From contig CP125320.1 in the NCBI GenBank assembly GCA_030142985.1, positions 1,059,639-1,123,638 of the forward strand: a stretch of 64,000 bases of DNA, in the 5' to 3' direction. Below, in pieces: positions 45,437 through 55,934 of the stretch. Position 1 is the first letter of the stretch. Every line of letters begins with the position of its first letter. Source of the stretch: Candidatus Ruthturnera sp. Tsphm01. GTDB taxonomy: Bacteria; Pseudomonadota; Gammaproteobacteria; PS1; Pseudothioglobaceae. The notes under the pieces were generated by a model. It saw only the letters and a list, made by a program, of their open reading frames with translations. It was not told the origin of the DNA and did not search any database. Made by a program: the position numbers and the translations under genes.

Positions 45437-45439
45437 AAC

Positions 45440-45883
45440 TTACTCGTTCACTGAGCCCTTAACGGCTTCAATCGCCAACTTTGCGCCTTTAGTTGCTTTG
45501 ATGCCAGTCAACGTAACTGCTCTAGTAATTTCACCAGAAAGCATGACTTTAACGCGTTTAATATTTTTAGTGACTAAATTGTGTACTTTTAAAACATCAA
45601 TAGTAATGTTGGTCTCAGTCAGTCTATCAATTTCAGATAATGTGACTTGTGAAGTAATAATGGACACTCTTGATGAGAATCCAACCTTTGGAAGACGACG
45701 CTGCAAAGGCATCTGACCACCTTCAAAACCAATCTTGCTGAAACCGCCAGAGCGTGCTTTTTGACCCTTATGACCACGACCACAAGTCTTACCAAAGCCA
45801 CTGCCAATACCACGACCCACACGTTTTTTTGATTGCTTTTCGCCTTGAGCGGGTGACAATGTATTTAATTGCATAACGTTCAT
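45440..45883 (-). CDS. rplO: 50S ribosomal protein L15
   Basis: 147 aa with the Gly-rich [20 protein letters not shown] near the N-terminus and [20 protein letters not shown] 45874 ([11 protein letters not shown]), three codons downstream, is the more family-like start. Follows rpmD by 4 bases. Confidence 0.97.
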   Translation of the reverse strand: MNVMQLNTLSPAQGEKQSKKRVGRGIGSGFGKTCGRGHKGQKARSGGFSKIGFEGGQMPLQRRLPKVGFSSRVSIITSQVTLSEIDRLTETNITIDVLKVHNLVTKNIKRVKVMLSGEITRAVTLTGIKATKGAKLAIEAVKGSVNE

Positions 45884-45887
45884 TTTC

Positions 45888-46130
45888 TTAATCCTCTACT
45901 TTTAATAAGTAAGCCACTTTATTAATCATACCTCTAATTTCAGGCGTATCTTTAAGTTCTTTTGTATGGTTAATGCGCTTTAATCCAAGCCCTGTAATGG
46001 TTGCACGATGAGATGGTAAACGACCATGAAAACTTTTAACCAAGGTAACACTAACTGTGTTGTGTTTGCTAGATGTTTGTATCTTTTTAGTTGCTGCTAC
46101 TGTTTTAACTACTTTATTTTCTTCAGCCAT
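45888..46130 (-). CDS. rpmD: 50S ribosomal protein L30 with N-terminal extension
   Basis: The L30 core ([20 protein letters not shown], then [19 protein letters not shown]) starts at about residue 25, preceded by a Lys/Thr-rich extension [20 protein letters not shown]. Total 80 aa against ~59 usual. The start ATG overlaps the rpsE stop by one base, and no other start fits the spacing, so the extension is probably translated. Confidence 0.93.
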   Translation of the reverse strand: MAEENKVVKTVAATKKIQTSSKHNTVSVTLVKSFHGRLPSHRATITGLGLKRINHTKELKDTPEIRGMINKVAYLLKVED

Positions 46131-46651
46131 TATCCTTCCTCGGTAATTTGATCAACGGTCTTGCCGCGCTTAGCAGCAACCAATTGCGGAGATGACATAG
46201 AAGTCAAACCTTCAACCGTTGCACGCACCACACTAATTGGATTACGAGTACCGTTGCATTTTGCCAAAATATTATGTACACCCACTGCCTCCAATACGCT
46301 ACGCATTGGACCGCCAGCAATAACACCTGTACCTTCTGAAGCTGGTTGCATATAAACTTTAGCCGCACCAACGCTTGAGGTAATTGGATAATGAAGCGTA
46401 CCATTTACCAGTGGCACAGACTTCATTGCCTTGCGTGCTTTATCCATTGCTTTTTGAATAGCAGCAGGAACTTCACGCGCTTTTCCTGTGCCATAGCCAA
46501 CTTTACCGTTACCATCACCAACAACAACCAGTGCTGAAAAACCAAAGATACGGCCACCTTTCACTACTTTTACAACGCGACGGATATTAACCAATTTTTC
46601 AATAAAATCATTATCATCGTTGTTATTGTTATTCTTCTTATATTCAGCCAT
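46130..46651 (-). CDS. rpsE: 30S ribosomal protein S5
   Basis: 173 aa. Core begins [23 protein letters not shown] (S5 RNA-binding domain) after an Asn/Asp-rich N-terminal stretch with a run of five Asn; the C-terminal domain has [20 protein letters not shown]5 contributes to decoding fidelity. Confidence 0.97.
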   Translation of the reverse strand: MAEYKKNNNNNDDNDFIEKLVNIRRVVKVVKGGRIFGFSALVVVGDGNGKVGYGTGKAREVPAAIQKAMDKARKAMKSVPLVNGTLHYPITSSVGAAKVYMQPASEGTGVIAGGPMRSVLEAVGVHNILAKCNGTRNPISVVRATVEGLTSMSSPQLVAAKRGKTVDQITEEG

Positions 46652-46694
46652 TATTTACGCCTTTTTAATTTTTTTAATTAATCTTATTAATAAC

Positions 46695-47042
46695 TTAGAA
46701 GTCCAAACCACCTTCTCTTGCTGCATCAGCCAACGCTTTAACACGACCATGATATTTAAATCCAGAGCGGTCAAAAGCCACCTTTGTTACTTTTGCACTA
46801 GTAGCGGCTTTAGCGATTGCCTCGCCAACTTTAGTTGCTGCATCTACATTGCCACCATTTTTAAGTTTGGCTACCAATGTTGAAGCAGAGGCTAAAACTT
46901 TAGTACCACAAGGACTAATAATCTGAGCATAAATATGCTGTGCAGTTTTGTGAACACATAAACGCTCAACATTTCTTTGTGCGTGCTTGGCTCTAAATTT
47001 GGTTGCTCTTCTTAAACGAGCTTGTTTTTTAGAAAGTTTCAT
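46695..47042 (-). CDS. rplR: 50S ribosomal protein L18
   Basis: 115 aa 5S-rRNA-binding protein: [20 protein letters not shown] and the end [20 protein letters not shown]. 43 bases separate it from rpsE. Confidence 0.98.
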   Translation of the reverse strand: MKLSKKQARLRRATKFRAKHAQRNVERLCVHKTAQHIYAQIISPCGTKVLASASTLVAKLKNGGNVDAATKVGEAIAKAATSAKVTKVAFDRSGFKYHGRVKALADAAREGGLDF

Positions 47043-47059
47043 ATTAATACCCTGGTCAA

Positions 47060-47605
47060 TTATTTCTTCTTAGCTTCTTTGCGAACAACTTGTTCATCAG
47101 TGTAACGAACCCCTTTACCTTTGTAAGGCTCTGGTGGGCGATAAGCTCTAATTTCAGCGGCCACTTGACCTACTTTTTGTTTGTCCATGCCTTTGATAAC
47201 AATTTCAGTTTGAGAAGGTGTTTCAACTGTAACACCCTCTGGGAGTTTGTAATTAATTGAGTGTGAAAAACCCAACGTAAGGTCCAATACTTTACCCATT
47301 GCTTTGGCACGATAACCAACGCCAATTAAGGTTAATTTCTTTTCCCAGCCTTCAGCCACCCCCCGAATAAGATTTGCAGTGTTAGCCCTTGCCGTGCCAG
47401 CTTGAGCCCAAGCCTTCTTTGACTCTTTCTTTTCAGTGATAGTGATATCAAAACTAAGTTCATTATCAGTATTTGTAATTACAACACAAGGATGGATATT
47501 CATATTCAACTGACCCAGCTTACCCTTGGCAGACATTAAGTTACCAGTAATGGTAACTTCAACACCAGTTGGTATGGTAATGGGTGTTTTTGCAACTCTA
47601 GACAT
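47060..47605 (-). CDS. rplF: 50S ribosomal protein L6
   Basis: 181 aa, two-domain L6. [20 protein letters not shown] at the start and the C-terminal signature [20 protein letters not shown]. Standard spc-operon position. Confidence 0.98.
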   Translation of the reverse strand: MSRVAKTPITIPTGVEVTITGNLMSAKGKLGQLNMNIHPCVVITNTDNELSFDITITEKKESKKAWAQAGTARANTANLIRGVAEGWEKKLTLIGVGYRAKAMGKVLDLTLGFSHSINYKLPEGVTVETPSQTEIVIKGMDKQKVGQVAAEIRAYRPPEPYKGKGVRYTDEQVVRKEAKKK

Positions 47606-47620
47606 TCTAACTCTCCAATA

Positions 47621-48016
47621 TTAGTAAACGCTGCACAAAACTTCGCCACCTACATTTTGCTCATGTGCCACTTGTCCAGTCATTACGCCTTTAGGCGTAG
47701 AAACAATAACAATGCCTAAGCCATTCATAACACTTGGCATTTGTGAACTGCCTACATAAACTCTTAAACTTGGCTTTGATATGCGCTTTAATTTTTCAAT
47801 AACTGGCTTATTGTCATAATATTTTAATTTAATGTTTAATGTTTTGCTAGCAGCAGCACCATCAACACTAAAAGATTCAATATAACCTTCTTGTTGCATC
47901 ACACTTGCAATAGCGGATTTTAAATTTGATGCTGGAACATTAACTGCTTTTTTCTCAACCATTTGTGCGTTGCGAATGCGTGTTAACATATCAGCAATAG
48001 GATCGGACATGCTCAT
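47621..48016 (-). CDS. rpsH: 30S ribosomal protein S8
   Basis: 131 aa with [20 protein letters not shown] and the C-terminal [23 protein letters not shown] 48016 is preceded by GGGAGA at the right distance, and is preferred over an ATG six codons upstream that would overlap rpsN. S8 is the known repressor of spc-operon translation in Escherichia coli. Confidence 0.96.
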   Translation of the reverse strand: MSMSDPIADMLTRIRNAQMVEKKAVNVPASNLKSAIASVMQQEGYIESFSVDGAAASKTLNIKLKYYDNKPVIEKLKRISKPSLRVYVGSSQMPSVMNGLGIVIVSTPKGVMTGQVAHEQNVGGEVLCSVY

Positions 48017-48027
48017 ATTATTTCTCC

Positions 48028-48333
48028 CTACCAACTTGCTTTAGACAAACCCGGAACTTCACCATTCATGGTGCGCTCTCTAAGTTTGATTCTAGCAAGA
48101 CCAAACTTACGGTAAAAACCATGTGGACGACCTGTCAAAGCGCAACGACTACGCTGACGTGTTGGCGAAGCATCACGTGGCAGAGCCTGCAACTTAATGG
48201 TTGCTTGAAAACGCTCTTCATCAGATACGTTAATACTCTTAATAATTTTCTTAAACTCAAGGCGTTTTGCTTTGTATTTTTCAACCAGCTTTGTACGCTT
48301 GATGTCTCTATTTATCATAGACTTTTTAGCCAT
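48028..48333 (-). CDS. rpsN: 30S ribosomal protein S14
   Basis: 101 aa, the zinc-free long form: no Cys-x2-Cys pairs. [20 protein letters not shown] and [20 protein letters not shown] are typical. Follows rplE by 5 bases. Confidence 0.98.
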   Translation of the reverse strand: MAKKSMINRDIKRTKLVEKYKAKRLEFKKIIKSINVSDEERFQATIKLQALPRDASPTRQRSRCALTGRPHGFYRKFGLARIKLRERTMNGEVPGLSKASW

Positions 48334-48338
48334 TTTTC

Positions 48339-48878
48339 TTATCCTTTAAATGGAAATTTAAACATTGCCAATAGTTTCTTAGCGTCTTCATCACTTTTTG
48401 CAGTGGTGGTGATAGCGATGTCCATTCCACGCACTCTTGTTACTTTTTCAAAATCAATTTCAGCAAATGTAATTTGCTCAGTAATGCCCATGTTGTAATT
48501 ACCACGACCATCAAATGCAGTGGACTTTAAACCACGAAAATCACGAATACGAGGAATGGCAATATTAACCAAACGATCAAGAAATTCATACATTCTTTCC
48601 TTGCGTAAAGTGACCTTACAACCAATCGGATTTCCTTCTCTTAGCTTAAAACTTGCCACTGATTTACGCGCATTACAAGTGAGTGGCTTCTGACCAGAAA
48701 TAAGACTCATTTCTTCCAAAGCACTTTGTAGTACCTTTTTATCACCCAATGCACTACCCAATCCCATATTGATTGTAATTTTTTCAATCTTAGGCACTTG
48801 CATAGGATTAGACACACCTAACTCTTTTTGCAAAGCTGGTAAAATTTCATTTTTGTATTGTTCTTGTAATCTAGACAC
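48339..48878 (-). CDS. rplE: 50S ribosomal protein L5
   Basis: 179 aa 5S-rRNA-binding protein. [20 protein letters not shown], then [16 protein letters not shown] and [20 protein letters not shown] identify it. Second gene of the spc block after rplX. Confidence 0.98.
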   Translation of the reverse strand: MSRLQEQYKNEILPALQKELGVSNPMQVPKIEKITINMGLGSALGDKKVLQSALEEMSLISGQKPLTCNARKSVASFKLREGNPIGCKVTLRKERMYEFLDRLVNIAIPRIRDFRGLKSTAFDGRGNYNMGITEQITFAEIDFEKVTRVRGMDIAITTTAKSDEDAKKLLAMFKFPFKG

Positions 48879-48900
48879 GCTTATATTTCCTTATACTTAA

Positions 48901-49212
48901 TCAAACGATTGCTTCATCATTTGATTTAAAAAATCTTTCTTTAATACCGTCTTTATTAGTGCGGATACCTACTCTATCAGCTTTTTTAGTTACTGGATTA
49001 TAAATAGCAACATTAGAAACCGCCAAAGGCATTTCTATCTCTGTAATGCCACCTGTAATACCTGCATTTGGGTTGGGTCTTACATGCTTCTTAGCAAGAT
49101 TTAAACCTTCAACCAACACCTTAGAATTTAATACCTTGGTTACTGTTCCTGTAGAACCTTTGTCTTTACCACTAATAATAATAACTTCATCCTTTAATTT
49201 AATCTTTTGCAT
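48901..49212 (-). CDS. rplX: 50S ribosomal protein L24
   Basis: 103 aa with KOW motif ([20 protein letters not shown]) at the N-terminus. L24 is an early assembly initiator of the 50S subunit. Its start shares a base with the rplN stop. Confidence 0.98.
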   Translation of the reverse strand: MQKIKLKDEVIIISGKDKGSTGTVTKVLNSKVLVEGLNLAKKHVRPNPNAGITGGITEIEMPLAVSNVAIYNPVTKKADRVGIRTNKDGIKERFFKSNDEAIV

Positions 49213-49580
49213 TATAAAACCTCTGGCGCAAGTGAGACAATTTTCATAAATTGTGCATTGCGTAATTCGCGAGTTACTGGACCAAAAATACGAGTACCAA
49301 TTGGCTCAAGCTTTGTATTTAGAAGTACAATTGCATTATTATCAAAACGAATACGAGACCCGTCGCTACGGCGAACACCATGAGCAGTACGCACAACAAC
49401 TGCGTCATACACATCGCCTTTTTTAACTTTGCCACGCGGCGCAGCTTCTTTAATACTAACTTTGATGACATCACCAATATTGGCATAACGACGCTTAGAA
49501 CCGCCCAGTACTTTAATACACATTGCTTTAATGCCACCACTATTATCTGCGACCTTAAGTTTTGTTTGCATTTGAATCAT
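49212..49580 (-). CDS. rplN: 50S ribosomal protein L14
   Basis: 122 aa: [20 protein letters not shown] and [20 protein letters not shown]. First gene of the spc block; no separate spc promoter was recognised in the 28 bases between it and rpsQ. Confidence 0.98.
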   Translation of the reverse strand: MIQMQTKLKVADNSGGIKAMCIKVLGGSKRRYANIGDVIKVSIKEAAPRGKVKKGDVYDAVVVRTAHGVRRSDGSRIRFDNNAIVLLNTKLEPIGTRIFGPVTRELRNAQFMKIVSLAPEVL

Positions 49581-49608
49581 GACCTACTCTCTTTAAATAA
49601 ACTTAATA

Positions 49609-49875
49609 TTAATCAACAGAAACTGATTTTTCAACCACTTCCAATAATGCCCAATGTTTAGTTTTTGAAAATGGCTTTGCTTCAACCACTCGAACTAAAT
49701 CACCATATGTGCATTCATTCTTTTCATCATGCGCATGCACTTTGGTGCTACGTTTGATGTATTTTTTGTAAATAGGGTGTCTTACTTTACGCTCAATTAA
49801 AACAGCAATAGTCTTGTCACGATTGCTACTCACAACAGTGCCTGTTAATACGCGTTCTACTTTTTTGTCATTCAT
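49609..49875 (-). CDS. rpsQ: 30S ribosomal protein S17
   Basis: 88 aa OB-fold 16S binder: [20 protein letters not shown] and [20 protein letters not shown]. Last gene of the S10 block, overlapping rpmC by 4 bases. Confidence 0.98.
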   Translation of the reverse strand: MNDKKVERVLTGTVVSSNRDKTIAVLIERKVRHPIYKKYIKRSTKVHAHDEKNECTYGDLVRVVEAKPFSKTKHWALLEVVEKSVSVD

Positions 49876-50060
49876 ACTTGTTTCTGCCTAATAATAGTTT
49901 TAACTTGTGCAATGGATCTTTTGGTTTTACCCAACTTTGAAGCATCATCCAATTGTGCGCTTTTATGTTGCATACGCAACTCAAAATGCTCCTTTAGGAG
50001 TTTAATCAACGTTTTATTAAGTGTTGAAACATCTTGACTTCTTAACTCTTTAACATCCAT
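49872..50060 (-). CDS. rpmC: 50S ribosomal protein L29
   Basis: 62 aa, all-helical: [20 protein letters not shown] and [16 protein letters not shown]. Shares one base with rplP and 4 bases with rpsQ. Confidence 0.97.
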   Translation of the reverse strand: MDVKELRSQDVSTLNKTLIKLLKEHFELRMQHKSAQLDDASKLGKTKRSIAQVKTIIRQKQV

Positions 50061-50470
50061 TACATTACCGTCCGTTTAATTACTGTCGTTTTGACTGGCA
50101 ACTTTGCTGCTGCTAACGCAAATGCTTCTCTAGCAATTGTTTCTTCAACGCCTTGCATTTCAAATAACATCTGACCAGGTTTAATTTGTGCAACCCAATA
50201 CTCAACACTACCCTTGCCTTTGCCCATTCTAACTTCTAGTGGTTTTTTAGTAATAGGCTTGTCTGGAAACACACGAATCCAAATTTTTCCTTGACGCTTA
50301 ACATGGCGCGTCATTGCACGACGTGCAGATTCAATTTGTCTAGCAGTCATGCGACATCTGCCTGTTGCTTGGAGTCCGATTTCACCAAAACTAACCTTAT
50401 AACCCGTTGCAAGACCACGATTACGGCCTTTCATCATTTTTCTAAATTTTGTTCTCTTAGGTTGTAACAT
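50060..50470 (-). CDS. rplP: 50S ribosomal protein L16
   Basis: 136 aa: [20 protein letters not shown] at the start, with [20 protein letters not shown] and [19 protein letters not shown]. Sits near the A-site tRNA elbow. Confidence 0.98.
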   Translation of the reverse strand: MLQPKRTKFRKMMKGRNRGLATGYKVSFGEIGLQATGRCRMTARQIESARRAMTRHVKRQGKIWIRVFPDKPITKKPLEVRMGKGKGSVEYWVAQIKPGQMLFEMQGVEETIAREAFALAAAKLPVKTTVIKRTVM

Positions 50471-50486
50471 TTATCAATCCTTCGCT

Positions 50487-51179
50487 TTATTTTTTGACAA
50501 TTTGATTCGTTGCACCACGACGAGCAACCTCATCTAGTGTGCCTTTTTTGTGGTCTAGAATCTCACCTTTGAAAATCCAAACCTTAATACCAATAACACC
50601 GTACTGTGTGTTTGCTCCATAAGAAGAGTAATCAACATCAGCTCTAAAAGTATGTAATGGCACTCGACCTTCACGATACCACTCAGAACGCGCAATTTCT
50701 GCACCATTTAAACGACCACTAACCATCACTTTAATACCTTGAACACCCAAGCGAGTTGCATTGCCTAGCACACGTTTAACAGCACGACGATACATCACAC
50801 GTTTTTCTAATTGTTGGGCAATATTTTCAGCCACCAAACGCGCATCAAGTTCAGGTTTTTTAATCTCTTCAATGTTAATATGAACAGGAATGCCCATCAT
50901 TTTTGAAACAATTGACTTTAATTGCTCAATATCAGCACCTTTTTTGCCAATAACAATCCCTGGACGTGCAGTATGAATAGTAACCTTGGCATTATTTGCC
51001 AAACGCTCAATCTGAATACGACTAACAGAGGCATTCGTTAATTTATCGAACAGATAATCTCTAACTTCAATATCAGATAATAAGCACTTAGAATAATCTT
51101 GACTATTGGCATACCATTTAGAATCCCAATCTTTAACAATACCTAATCTAATGCCCTTTGGATTTACTTTTTGACCCAT
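50487..51179 (-). CDS. rpsC: 30S ribosomal protein S3
   Basis: 230 aa. N-terminal KH domain ([17 protein letters not shown]) and C-terminal S3 domain ([20 protein letters not shown]). [20 protein letters not shown] is the conserved start. Confidence 0.98.
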   Translation of the reverse strand: MGQKVNPKGIRLGIVKDWDSKWYANSQDYSKCLLSDIEVRDYLFDKLTNASVSRIQIERLANNAKVTIHTARPGIVIGKKGADIEQLKSIVSKMMGIPVHINIEEIKKPELDARLVAENIAQQLEKRVMYRRAVKRVLGNATRLGVQGIKVMVSGRLNGAEIARSEWYREGRVPLHTFRADVDYSSYGANTQYGVIGIKVWIFKGEILDHKKGTLDEVARRGATNQIVKK

Positions 51180-51186
51180 ATTAAAC

Positions 51187-51525
51187 CTACTTGCTTACGC
51201 CAACTGTAATGTGGCTTGTTCTTTTTAAAATTCTATTCGATCTACCTTTTGCTCTTGGACGAATTCTTTTCATGGTTGAGCCTTCGTCAATATAAATACT
51301 GGTAACGAACAATTCATCGATATCTAGTCCATCGTTATGCTCAGCATTAGAAATGGCTGAATTCAACACTTTTTTGACTAAAACTGCTGCCTTTTTATTA
51401 CTGAATGATAAAATATTTAAGGCTTCTTCTACCGATTTAAGACGAATCTGATCCGCCACCAATCTTGCCTTAAAAGCGGATGTTTTTGCATATTTATGTA
51501 TTGCTCTAACTTCTTTCATTGTCAT
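51187..51525 (-). CDS. rplV: 50S ribosomal protein L22
   Basis: 112 aa: [20 protein letters not shown] and the exit-tunnel loop/C-terminus [20 protein letters not shown]. The ATG at 51519 (MKEVRAIHK) is an equally good start. Confidence 0.97.
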   Translation of the reverse strand: MTMKEVRAIHKYAKTSAFKARLVADQIRLKSVEEALNILSFSNKKAAVLVKKVLNSAISNAEHNDGLDIDELFVTSIYIDEGSTMKRIRPRAKGRSNRILKRTSHITVGVSK

Positions 51526-51533
51526 CTACCTAT

Positions 51534-51803
51534 TTAAGCTTTACGGTCACCAGAGTGACCTTTAAAAGTTCTAGTAATGGCAAACTCACCCAATTTGTGA
51601 CCAATCATATTTTCATTGATAGACACAGGAATATGTGCTCTACCATTATGAACTGCAATCGTAAGACCGATCATCTCAGGCACGACAACACTGCGACGCG
51701 ACCATGTTTTAATTGGTTTTCTGTCATTTTTTTCTTGAGCTGCCAATACTTTTTTGATTAAGTGCTCGTCTACAAATGGTCCTTTTCTTAATGATCTAGC
51801 CAT
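51534..51803 (-). CDS. rpsS: 30S ribosomal protein S19
   Basis: 89 aa: [20 protein letters not shown] and the end [18 protein letters not shown]. Head protein of the 30S subunit; two bases separate it from rplB. Confidence 0.98.
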   Translation of the reverse strand: MARSLRKGPFVDEHLIKKVLAAQEKNDRKPIKTWSRRSVVVPEMIGLTIAVHNGRAHIPVSINENMIGHKLGEFAITRTFKGHSGDRKA

Positions 51804-51805
51804 GA

Positions 51806-52636
51806 TTAACCCTTATTCCTATGACGCACGATGAGCTTATCTGTACGTTTATTACTACGTGTTTTATAACCCTTAGTCGGTGTTCCCCAAGGAGAAACCG
51901 GGTGTCTACCACCACTGGTTTTACCTTCACCACCGCCATGTGGATGGTCAACTGGGTTCATAACAACGCCACGAACAGTTGGACGAACACCTCGCCAGCG
52001 CGTAGCACCCGCTTTACCTAATTTTCTTAAACTGTGTTCAGGTCTAGAAACTTCACCAATTGTTGCACGACAATCTGCTAAAACCTTACGCACCTCGCCA
52101 GAGCGAAGTCTCAAAGTAACATAGTTGCCTTCTTTAGCAATCAACTGTGCAGAAGTGCCAGCACTACGGGCAATTTGCGCGCCTTTCATGGGTTTTAATT
52201 CAATACAATGAACCACACTGCCTAATGGGATATTGCTTAATGGCATTACATTACCTACTTGAATGGCAACAGAATTACCTGACACAATGGTATCACCAGC
52301 ACTCAAACCACGAGGTGCAATAATATAACGACGCTCACCATCAGTATATAAAACCAAGGCAATATTAGCGCTACGATTTGGATCATATTCTAAACGCTCA
52401 ACACGTGCAGTAATATCATCTTTATTGCGCTTAAAGTCAATAATACGATAACGACGCTTATGCCCACCACCCTTATGACGTATGGTAATACGGCCTGCGT
52501 TATTACGACCACTAATTCTGTTTTTGCTTTGTGTTAATGGTGCGTAAGACGCACCTTTATGTAGTTCTTTGTCTACAATACTAACAACAAATCTTCTGCC
52601 TGGTGAGGTTGGTTTTCTTTTAATTACTTGTGCCAT
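51806..52636 (-). CDS. rplB: 50S ribosomal protein L2
   Basis: 276 aa. The peptidyl-transferase-proximal loop [20 protein letters not shown] with the essential His is intact, as is [20 protein letters not shown]. Normal length. Confidence 0.98.
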   Translation of the reverse strand: MAQVIKRKPTSPGRRFVVSIVDKELHKGASYAPLTQSKNRISGRNNAGRITIRHKGGGHKRRYRIIDFKRNKDDITARVERLEYDPNRSANIALVLYTDGERRYIIAPRGLSAGDTIVSGNSVAIQVGNVMPLSNIPLGSVVHCIELKPMKGAQIARSAGTSAQLIAKEGNYVTLRLRSGEVRKVLADCRATIGEVSRPEHSLRKLGKAGATRWRGVRPTVRGVVMNPVDHPHGGGEGKTSGGRHPVSPWGTPTKGYKTRSNKRTDKLIVRHRNKG

Positions 52637-52646
52637 AATAATCTCT

Positions 52647-52937
52647 TTAAGTGCTGCTCACATCAATCATTTGGCCTTCAGACACTTTTACCATTGCCTT
52701 TTTCCAATTTGAACGTGATCCAATCCTGCCTTTAAATATTTTTTTCTTACCTTTAACAATTGAGGTTGTCACATTTTCAACATTAACGCTGAATAACATT
52801 TCAACTGCAGCTTTAATCTCTCTTTTAGAACTATCAACACGAACTTTGAATGCGTATTGATTATATGCTGATAGCATGGTCGTTTTTTCAGAAACGATTG
52901 GTGCTAATAAGGTTTTTAATACTTTTTCTTGATTCAT
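52647..52937 (-). CDS. rplW: 50S ribosomal protein L23
   Basis: 96 aa. Exit-tunnel rim protein that docks SRP and trigger factor. [20 protein letters not shown] and the central [17 protein letters not shown] match the family. Overlaps rplD by 4 bases. Confidence 0.97.
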   Translation of the reverse strand: MNQEKVLKTLLAPIVSEKTTMLSAYNQYAFKVRVDSSKREIKAAVEMLFSVNVENVTTSIVKGKKKIFKGRIGSRSNWKKAMVKVSEGQMIDVSST

Positions 52938-53548
52938 AACATTGCCTCAATTTTTTTCAACGCTGCCTCAGTTACCACAACATTGCCATAACCAATCAAA
53001 CTAACTGGATCAATACTTTGTGTATCACAAACACCGACATGATATAAATTACGAGAAGATAAATATAAATTCTCATCTAACTTATCAGTCATTAGCAAAG
53101 CATCTTTAACATTAAGTGCCTTGAGTAATGCAGTGACATTTTTAGTTTTAGCTTCTTTAATATCAAACTCTGTTACTACTTTTAAGCGTTCAGAGCGAGC
53201 AAGTTCAGAAAAAATAACACTAATTGCACCCTTGTACATTTTCTTATTAACCTTTTGTGCATAACTTTTTGGCGCAGCTGCAAATGTCACACCACCTGAG
53301 CGCCAAATAGGGCCACGAGTAGTACCAGCACGGGCACGGCCTGTGCCTTTTTGTGCCCAAGGTCTCTTACCACCACCACTAACAGCGGAGCGATTTTTTT
53401 GCGCCTTAGAACCTTGGCGACCACCAGACATATAGGCCGTAGTTACTTGGTGAACCAATGATTGGTTAAAATCTCTTGCAAAAACAGTATCAGCCACCTC
53501 GATGGTGCTTGACTTGTTTGTACTTATATTTAATACTTTTAATTTCAT
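52934..53548 (-). CDS. rplD: 50S ribosomal protein L4
   Basis: 204 aa. The tunnel loop [20 protein letters not shown], then [20 protein letters not shown] is clear. In Escherichia coli L4 controls the S10 operon through its leader; the rpsJ leader here (~50 bases) looks too short for that structure. Confidence 0.98.
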   Translation of the reverse strand: MKLKVLNISTNKSSTIEVADTVFARDFNQSLVHQVTTAYMSGGRQGSKAQKNRSAVSGGGKRPWAQKGTGRARAGTTRGPIWRSGGVTFAAAPKSYAQKVNKKMYKGAISVIFSELARSERLKVVTEFDIKEAKTKNVTALLKALNVKDALLMTDKLDENLYLSSRNLYHVGVCDTQSIDPVSLIGYGNVVVTEAALKKIEAML

Positions 53549-53557
53549 CTTAAACCC

Positions 53558-54283
53558 TTACGCTTGTTCAGTTTGGGCAACTTCATCAGTTACTTGATTT
53601 TGAATATTTTTACTAACTTCTTGATTAATCTTGTCCTTCTTAGGTGATAAAGAAACTTTAACAAAGCCCTTAGTTGCACCAGGAATTGAGCCTTTAACAA
53701 GAATAATATTTCTTTCACTGTCCACTTTAACAATCTTTAGACATTCTTGCGTTACTTGTTCATCACCCATATGGCCAGCCATTTTCTTACCTTTAAATAC
53801 ACGACCTGGATCTTGACATTGCCCTGTAGAGCCAATAGCACGGTGAGAAATTGAATTACCATGGGTGGCGTCTTGCATTTGGAAATTATGGCGTTTTACA
53901 CCACCTTGAAAACCTTTGCCTTTAGACCTACCAACAACATCAACATAATGACCAGCATTAAATAATGAAATATCAACACTTGTTGCATCGGTTATTTCAT
54001 CAACCTCTACTCTAAATTCCCAAAGTCCCAAGCCAATTCCTTGAGAAGCTTTAGCGTAATGACCTTTAATTGCAGCAGGTACGCGACGTACTTTGGCTTC
54101 GCCTTTTTTGTTTACTTTTGCCCCTGTTGTTACTTGAATAGCACTATAGCCATCTGTATCAATCGTTCTTGTTTGAACAATACGATTAGGCTCAATTTTA
54201 ATTACACTCACTGGTGTGATAGAACCGTCATCGCTTATCAAGCGTGTCATTCCTATTTTTTGTCCTACTAAACCCATTGCCAT
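53558..54283 (-). CDS. rplC: 50S ribosomal protein L3 with C-terminal extension
   Basis: Core L3 signatures [20 protein letters not shown] and [20 protein letters not shown] with the methylated-Gln site are present. Compared with the usual ~210 aa, this 241-aa protein has an extra Gln/Glu/Asn-rich tail ([20 protein letters not shown]). The start MAMGLVGQK is the family start. Confidence 0.97.
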   Translation of the reverse strand: MAMGLVGQKIGMTRLISDDGSITPVSVIKIEPNRIVQTRTIDTDGYSAIQVTTGAKVNKKGEAKVRRVPAAIKGHYAKASQGIGLGLWEFRVEVDEITDATSVDISLFNAGHYVDVVGRSKGKGFQGGVKRHNFQMQDATHGNSISHRAIGSTGQCQDPGRVFKGKKMAGHMGDEQVTQECLKIVKVDSERNIILVKGSIPGATKGFVKVSLSPKKDKINQEVSKNIQNQVTDEVAQTEQA

Positions 54284-54319
54284 AATCTTATTCCTAAATT
54301 ATCTACTTGCTTTTGTTGT

Positions 54320-54631
54320 TTAATTCAGCTTAATTGCAACATCAACACCCGCTGCTAAATCTAACTTCATCAGTGCATCTACTGTTTTGTCTGTTGGGCT
54401 AATAACATCCATTAGCCTCACGTAAGTTCTTAATTCGTATTGGTCTCTTGCTTTCTTATTAACATGAGGAGAAGTCAATACAGTGAAACGCTCCTTTTTA
54501 GTAGGTAGAGGAATTGGACCTCTAACACTAGCACCTGTGCGCTTAGCTGTTTCTACAATTTCAAGCGCTGATTTGTCGATTAAACGATGATCAAATGCTT
54601 TTAATTTAATTCTAATATTCTGATTACTCAT
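54320..54631 (-). CDS. rpsJ: 30S ribosomal protein S10
   Basis: 103 aa: [20 protein letters not shown] and [20 protein letters not shown]. Also NusE in transcription antitermination. First gene of the S10 block. Confidence 0.98.
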   Translation of the reverse strand: MSNQNIRIKLKAFDHRLIDKSALEIVETAKRTGASVRGPIPLPTKKERFTVLTSPHVNKKARDQYELRTYVRLMDVISPTDKTVDALMKLDLAAGVDVAIKLN

Positions 54632-54685
54632 GTGCCTTTATATCCTGTCTATTTGCGTTGAAAATTATCAAACGAAAAACGCAAA

Positions 54686-54691
54686 ATTATA
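54686..54691 (-). promoter_or_regulatory. Possible S10-operon promoter (-10)
   Basis: The 89-base tuf-rpsJ spacer contains a perfect TATAAT on the minus strand 55 bases before rpsJ. The matching -35 region is AT-rich and weak, so read-through from the str promoter may dominate. Confidence 0.45.
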
Positions 54692-54720
54692 CAATAAACC
54701 TTGCGCCTTAATTAACTAAT

Positions 54721-55911
54721 TTAATCCGTCACCTTAGAAACCACACCCGCACCCACTGTGCGACCACCTTCTCTAATAGCAAATCTCAAACCATCTTCCA
54801 TAGCGATTGGTGATAATAACTCTACTTTCATTTTCACGTTGTCACCTGGCATAACCATCTCTACACCATCAGGCAACTGACAAGCGCCTGTAACGTCTGT
54901 TGTTCTAAAATAGAACTGTGGACGGTAGTTGTTAAAGAATGGGGTGTGACGACCACCTTCATCTTTGCTTAAAATATAAACCTCTGCTTCAAACTTTGAA
55001 TGTGGCTTGATTGAGCCTGGCTTGGCCAATACTTGACCGCGTTCAACTTCTTCACGCTTGGTACCACGAAGTAGCACGCCAACGTTATCCCCTGCTTCGC
55101 CTGAATCAAGTAACTTTCTAAACATTTCAACACCAGTACAAGTGGTGGTTTGTGTATCTTTAATACCAACGATTTCTAACTCATCACCAATGTTAACAAT
55201 ACCTGCCTCAATACGGCCTGTTACTACAGTGCCACGACCTGAAATTGAAAATACATCCTCAATTGGCATTAAGAATGACTTATCTGTGTCACGCTTTGGT
55301 GTTGGAATATAAGTGTCTAGTGCTTCTACTAATTTAATAATAGAAGGCACGCCAATCTCTGACGTATCGCCTTCTAAAGCTTTAAGTGCTGAACCGAAAA
55401 TAACTGGGGTGTCATCACCTGGAAAGCCATACTCGTCTAGTAACTCACGGATTTCCATTTCAACCAATTCAACCAATTCTTCATCATCAACCATATCGGC
55501 TTTGTTCATGTAAACAACGATGTAAGGTACGCCTACTTGTTTAGATAATAAGATATGCTCACGAGTTTGAGCCATTGGACCATCTGTGGCAGCAATTACA
55601 ATAATAGCGCCATCCATTTGTGCAGCGCCTGTAATCATATTCTTAACGTAGTCGGCGTGCCCTGGGCAGTCAACATGTGCATAGTGACGTGCTTCACTTT
55701 CATACTCGACATGGGCTGTTGAGATGGTGATACCGCGCTCTCTTTCTTCAGGGGCATTATCAATATCTGCATAATCTTTGAATTCGCCACCACGTGCTTC
55801 TGCCATAACTTTAGTGATGGCGGCTGTGAGTGTGGTTTTACCGTGGTCAACGTGGCCGATTGTGCCGACGTTAACGTGTGGTTTGGTTCTTTCGAATTTT
55901 TCTTTTGACAT
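54721..55911 (-). CDS. tuf: Translation elongation factor Tu
   Basis: 396 aa. GTP-binding motifs [10 protein letters not shown] (G1), DCPGH (G3) and NKAD (G4), the effector region RGITI, and domains 2 and 3 ending in GVVSKVTD. Delivers aminoacyl-tRNA to the ribosome. Fourth gene of the str operon; no second tuf copy is in this window. Confidence 0.98.
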   Translation of the reverse strand: MSKEKFERTKPHVNVGTIGHVDHGKTTLTAAITKVMAEARGGEFKDYADIDNAPEERERGITISTAHVEYESEARHYAHVDCPGHADYVKNMITGAAQMDGAIIVIAATDGPMAQTREHILLSKQVGVPYIVVYMNKADMVDDEELVELVEMEIRELLDEYGFPGDDTPVIFGSALKALEGDTSEIGVPSIIKLVEALDTYIPTPKRDTDKSFLMPIEDVFSISGRGTVVTGRIEAGIVNIGDELEIVGIKDTQTTTCTGVEMFRKLLDSGEAGDNVGVLLRGTKREEVERGQVLAKPGSIKPHSKFEAEVYILSKDEGGRHTPFFNNYRPQFYFRTTDVTGACQLPDGVEMVMPGDNVKMKVELLSPIAMEDGLRFAIREGGRTVGAGVVSKVTD

Positions 55912-55934
55912 TTTATACTCCTTACTGCTTTATA

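Noticed and set aside
55313..55513. Antisense ORFs across tuf, fusA and ribosomal protein genes
   Set aside because: They are frame shadows of highly expressed genes, without starts, ribosome-binding sites or recognisable domains.
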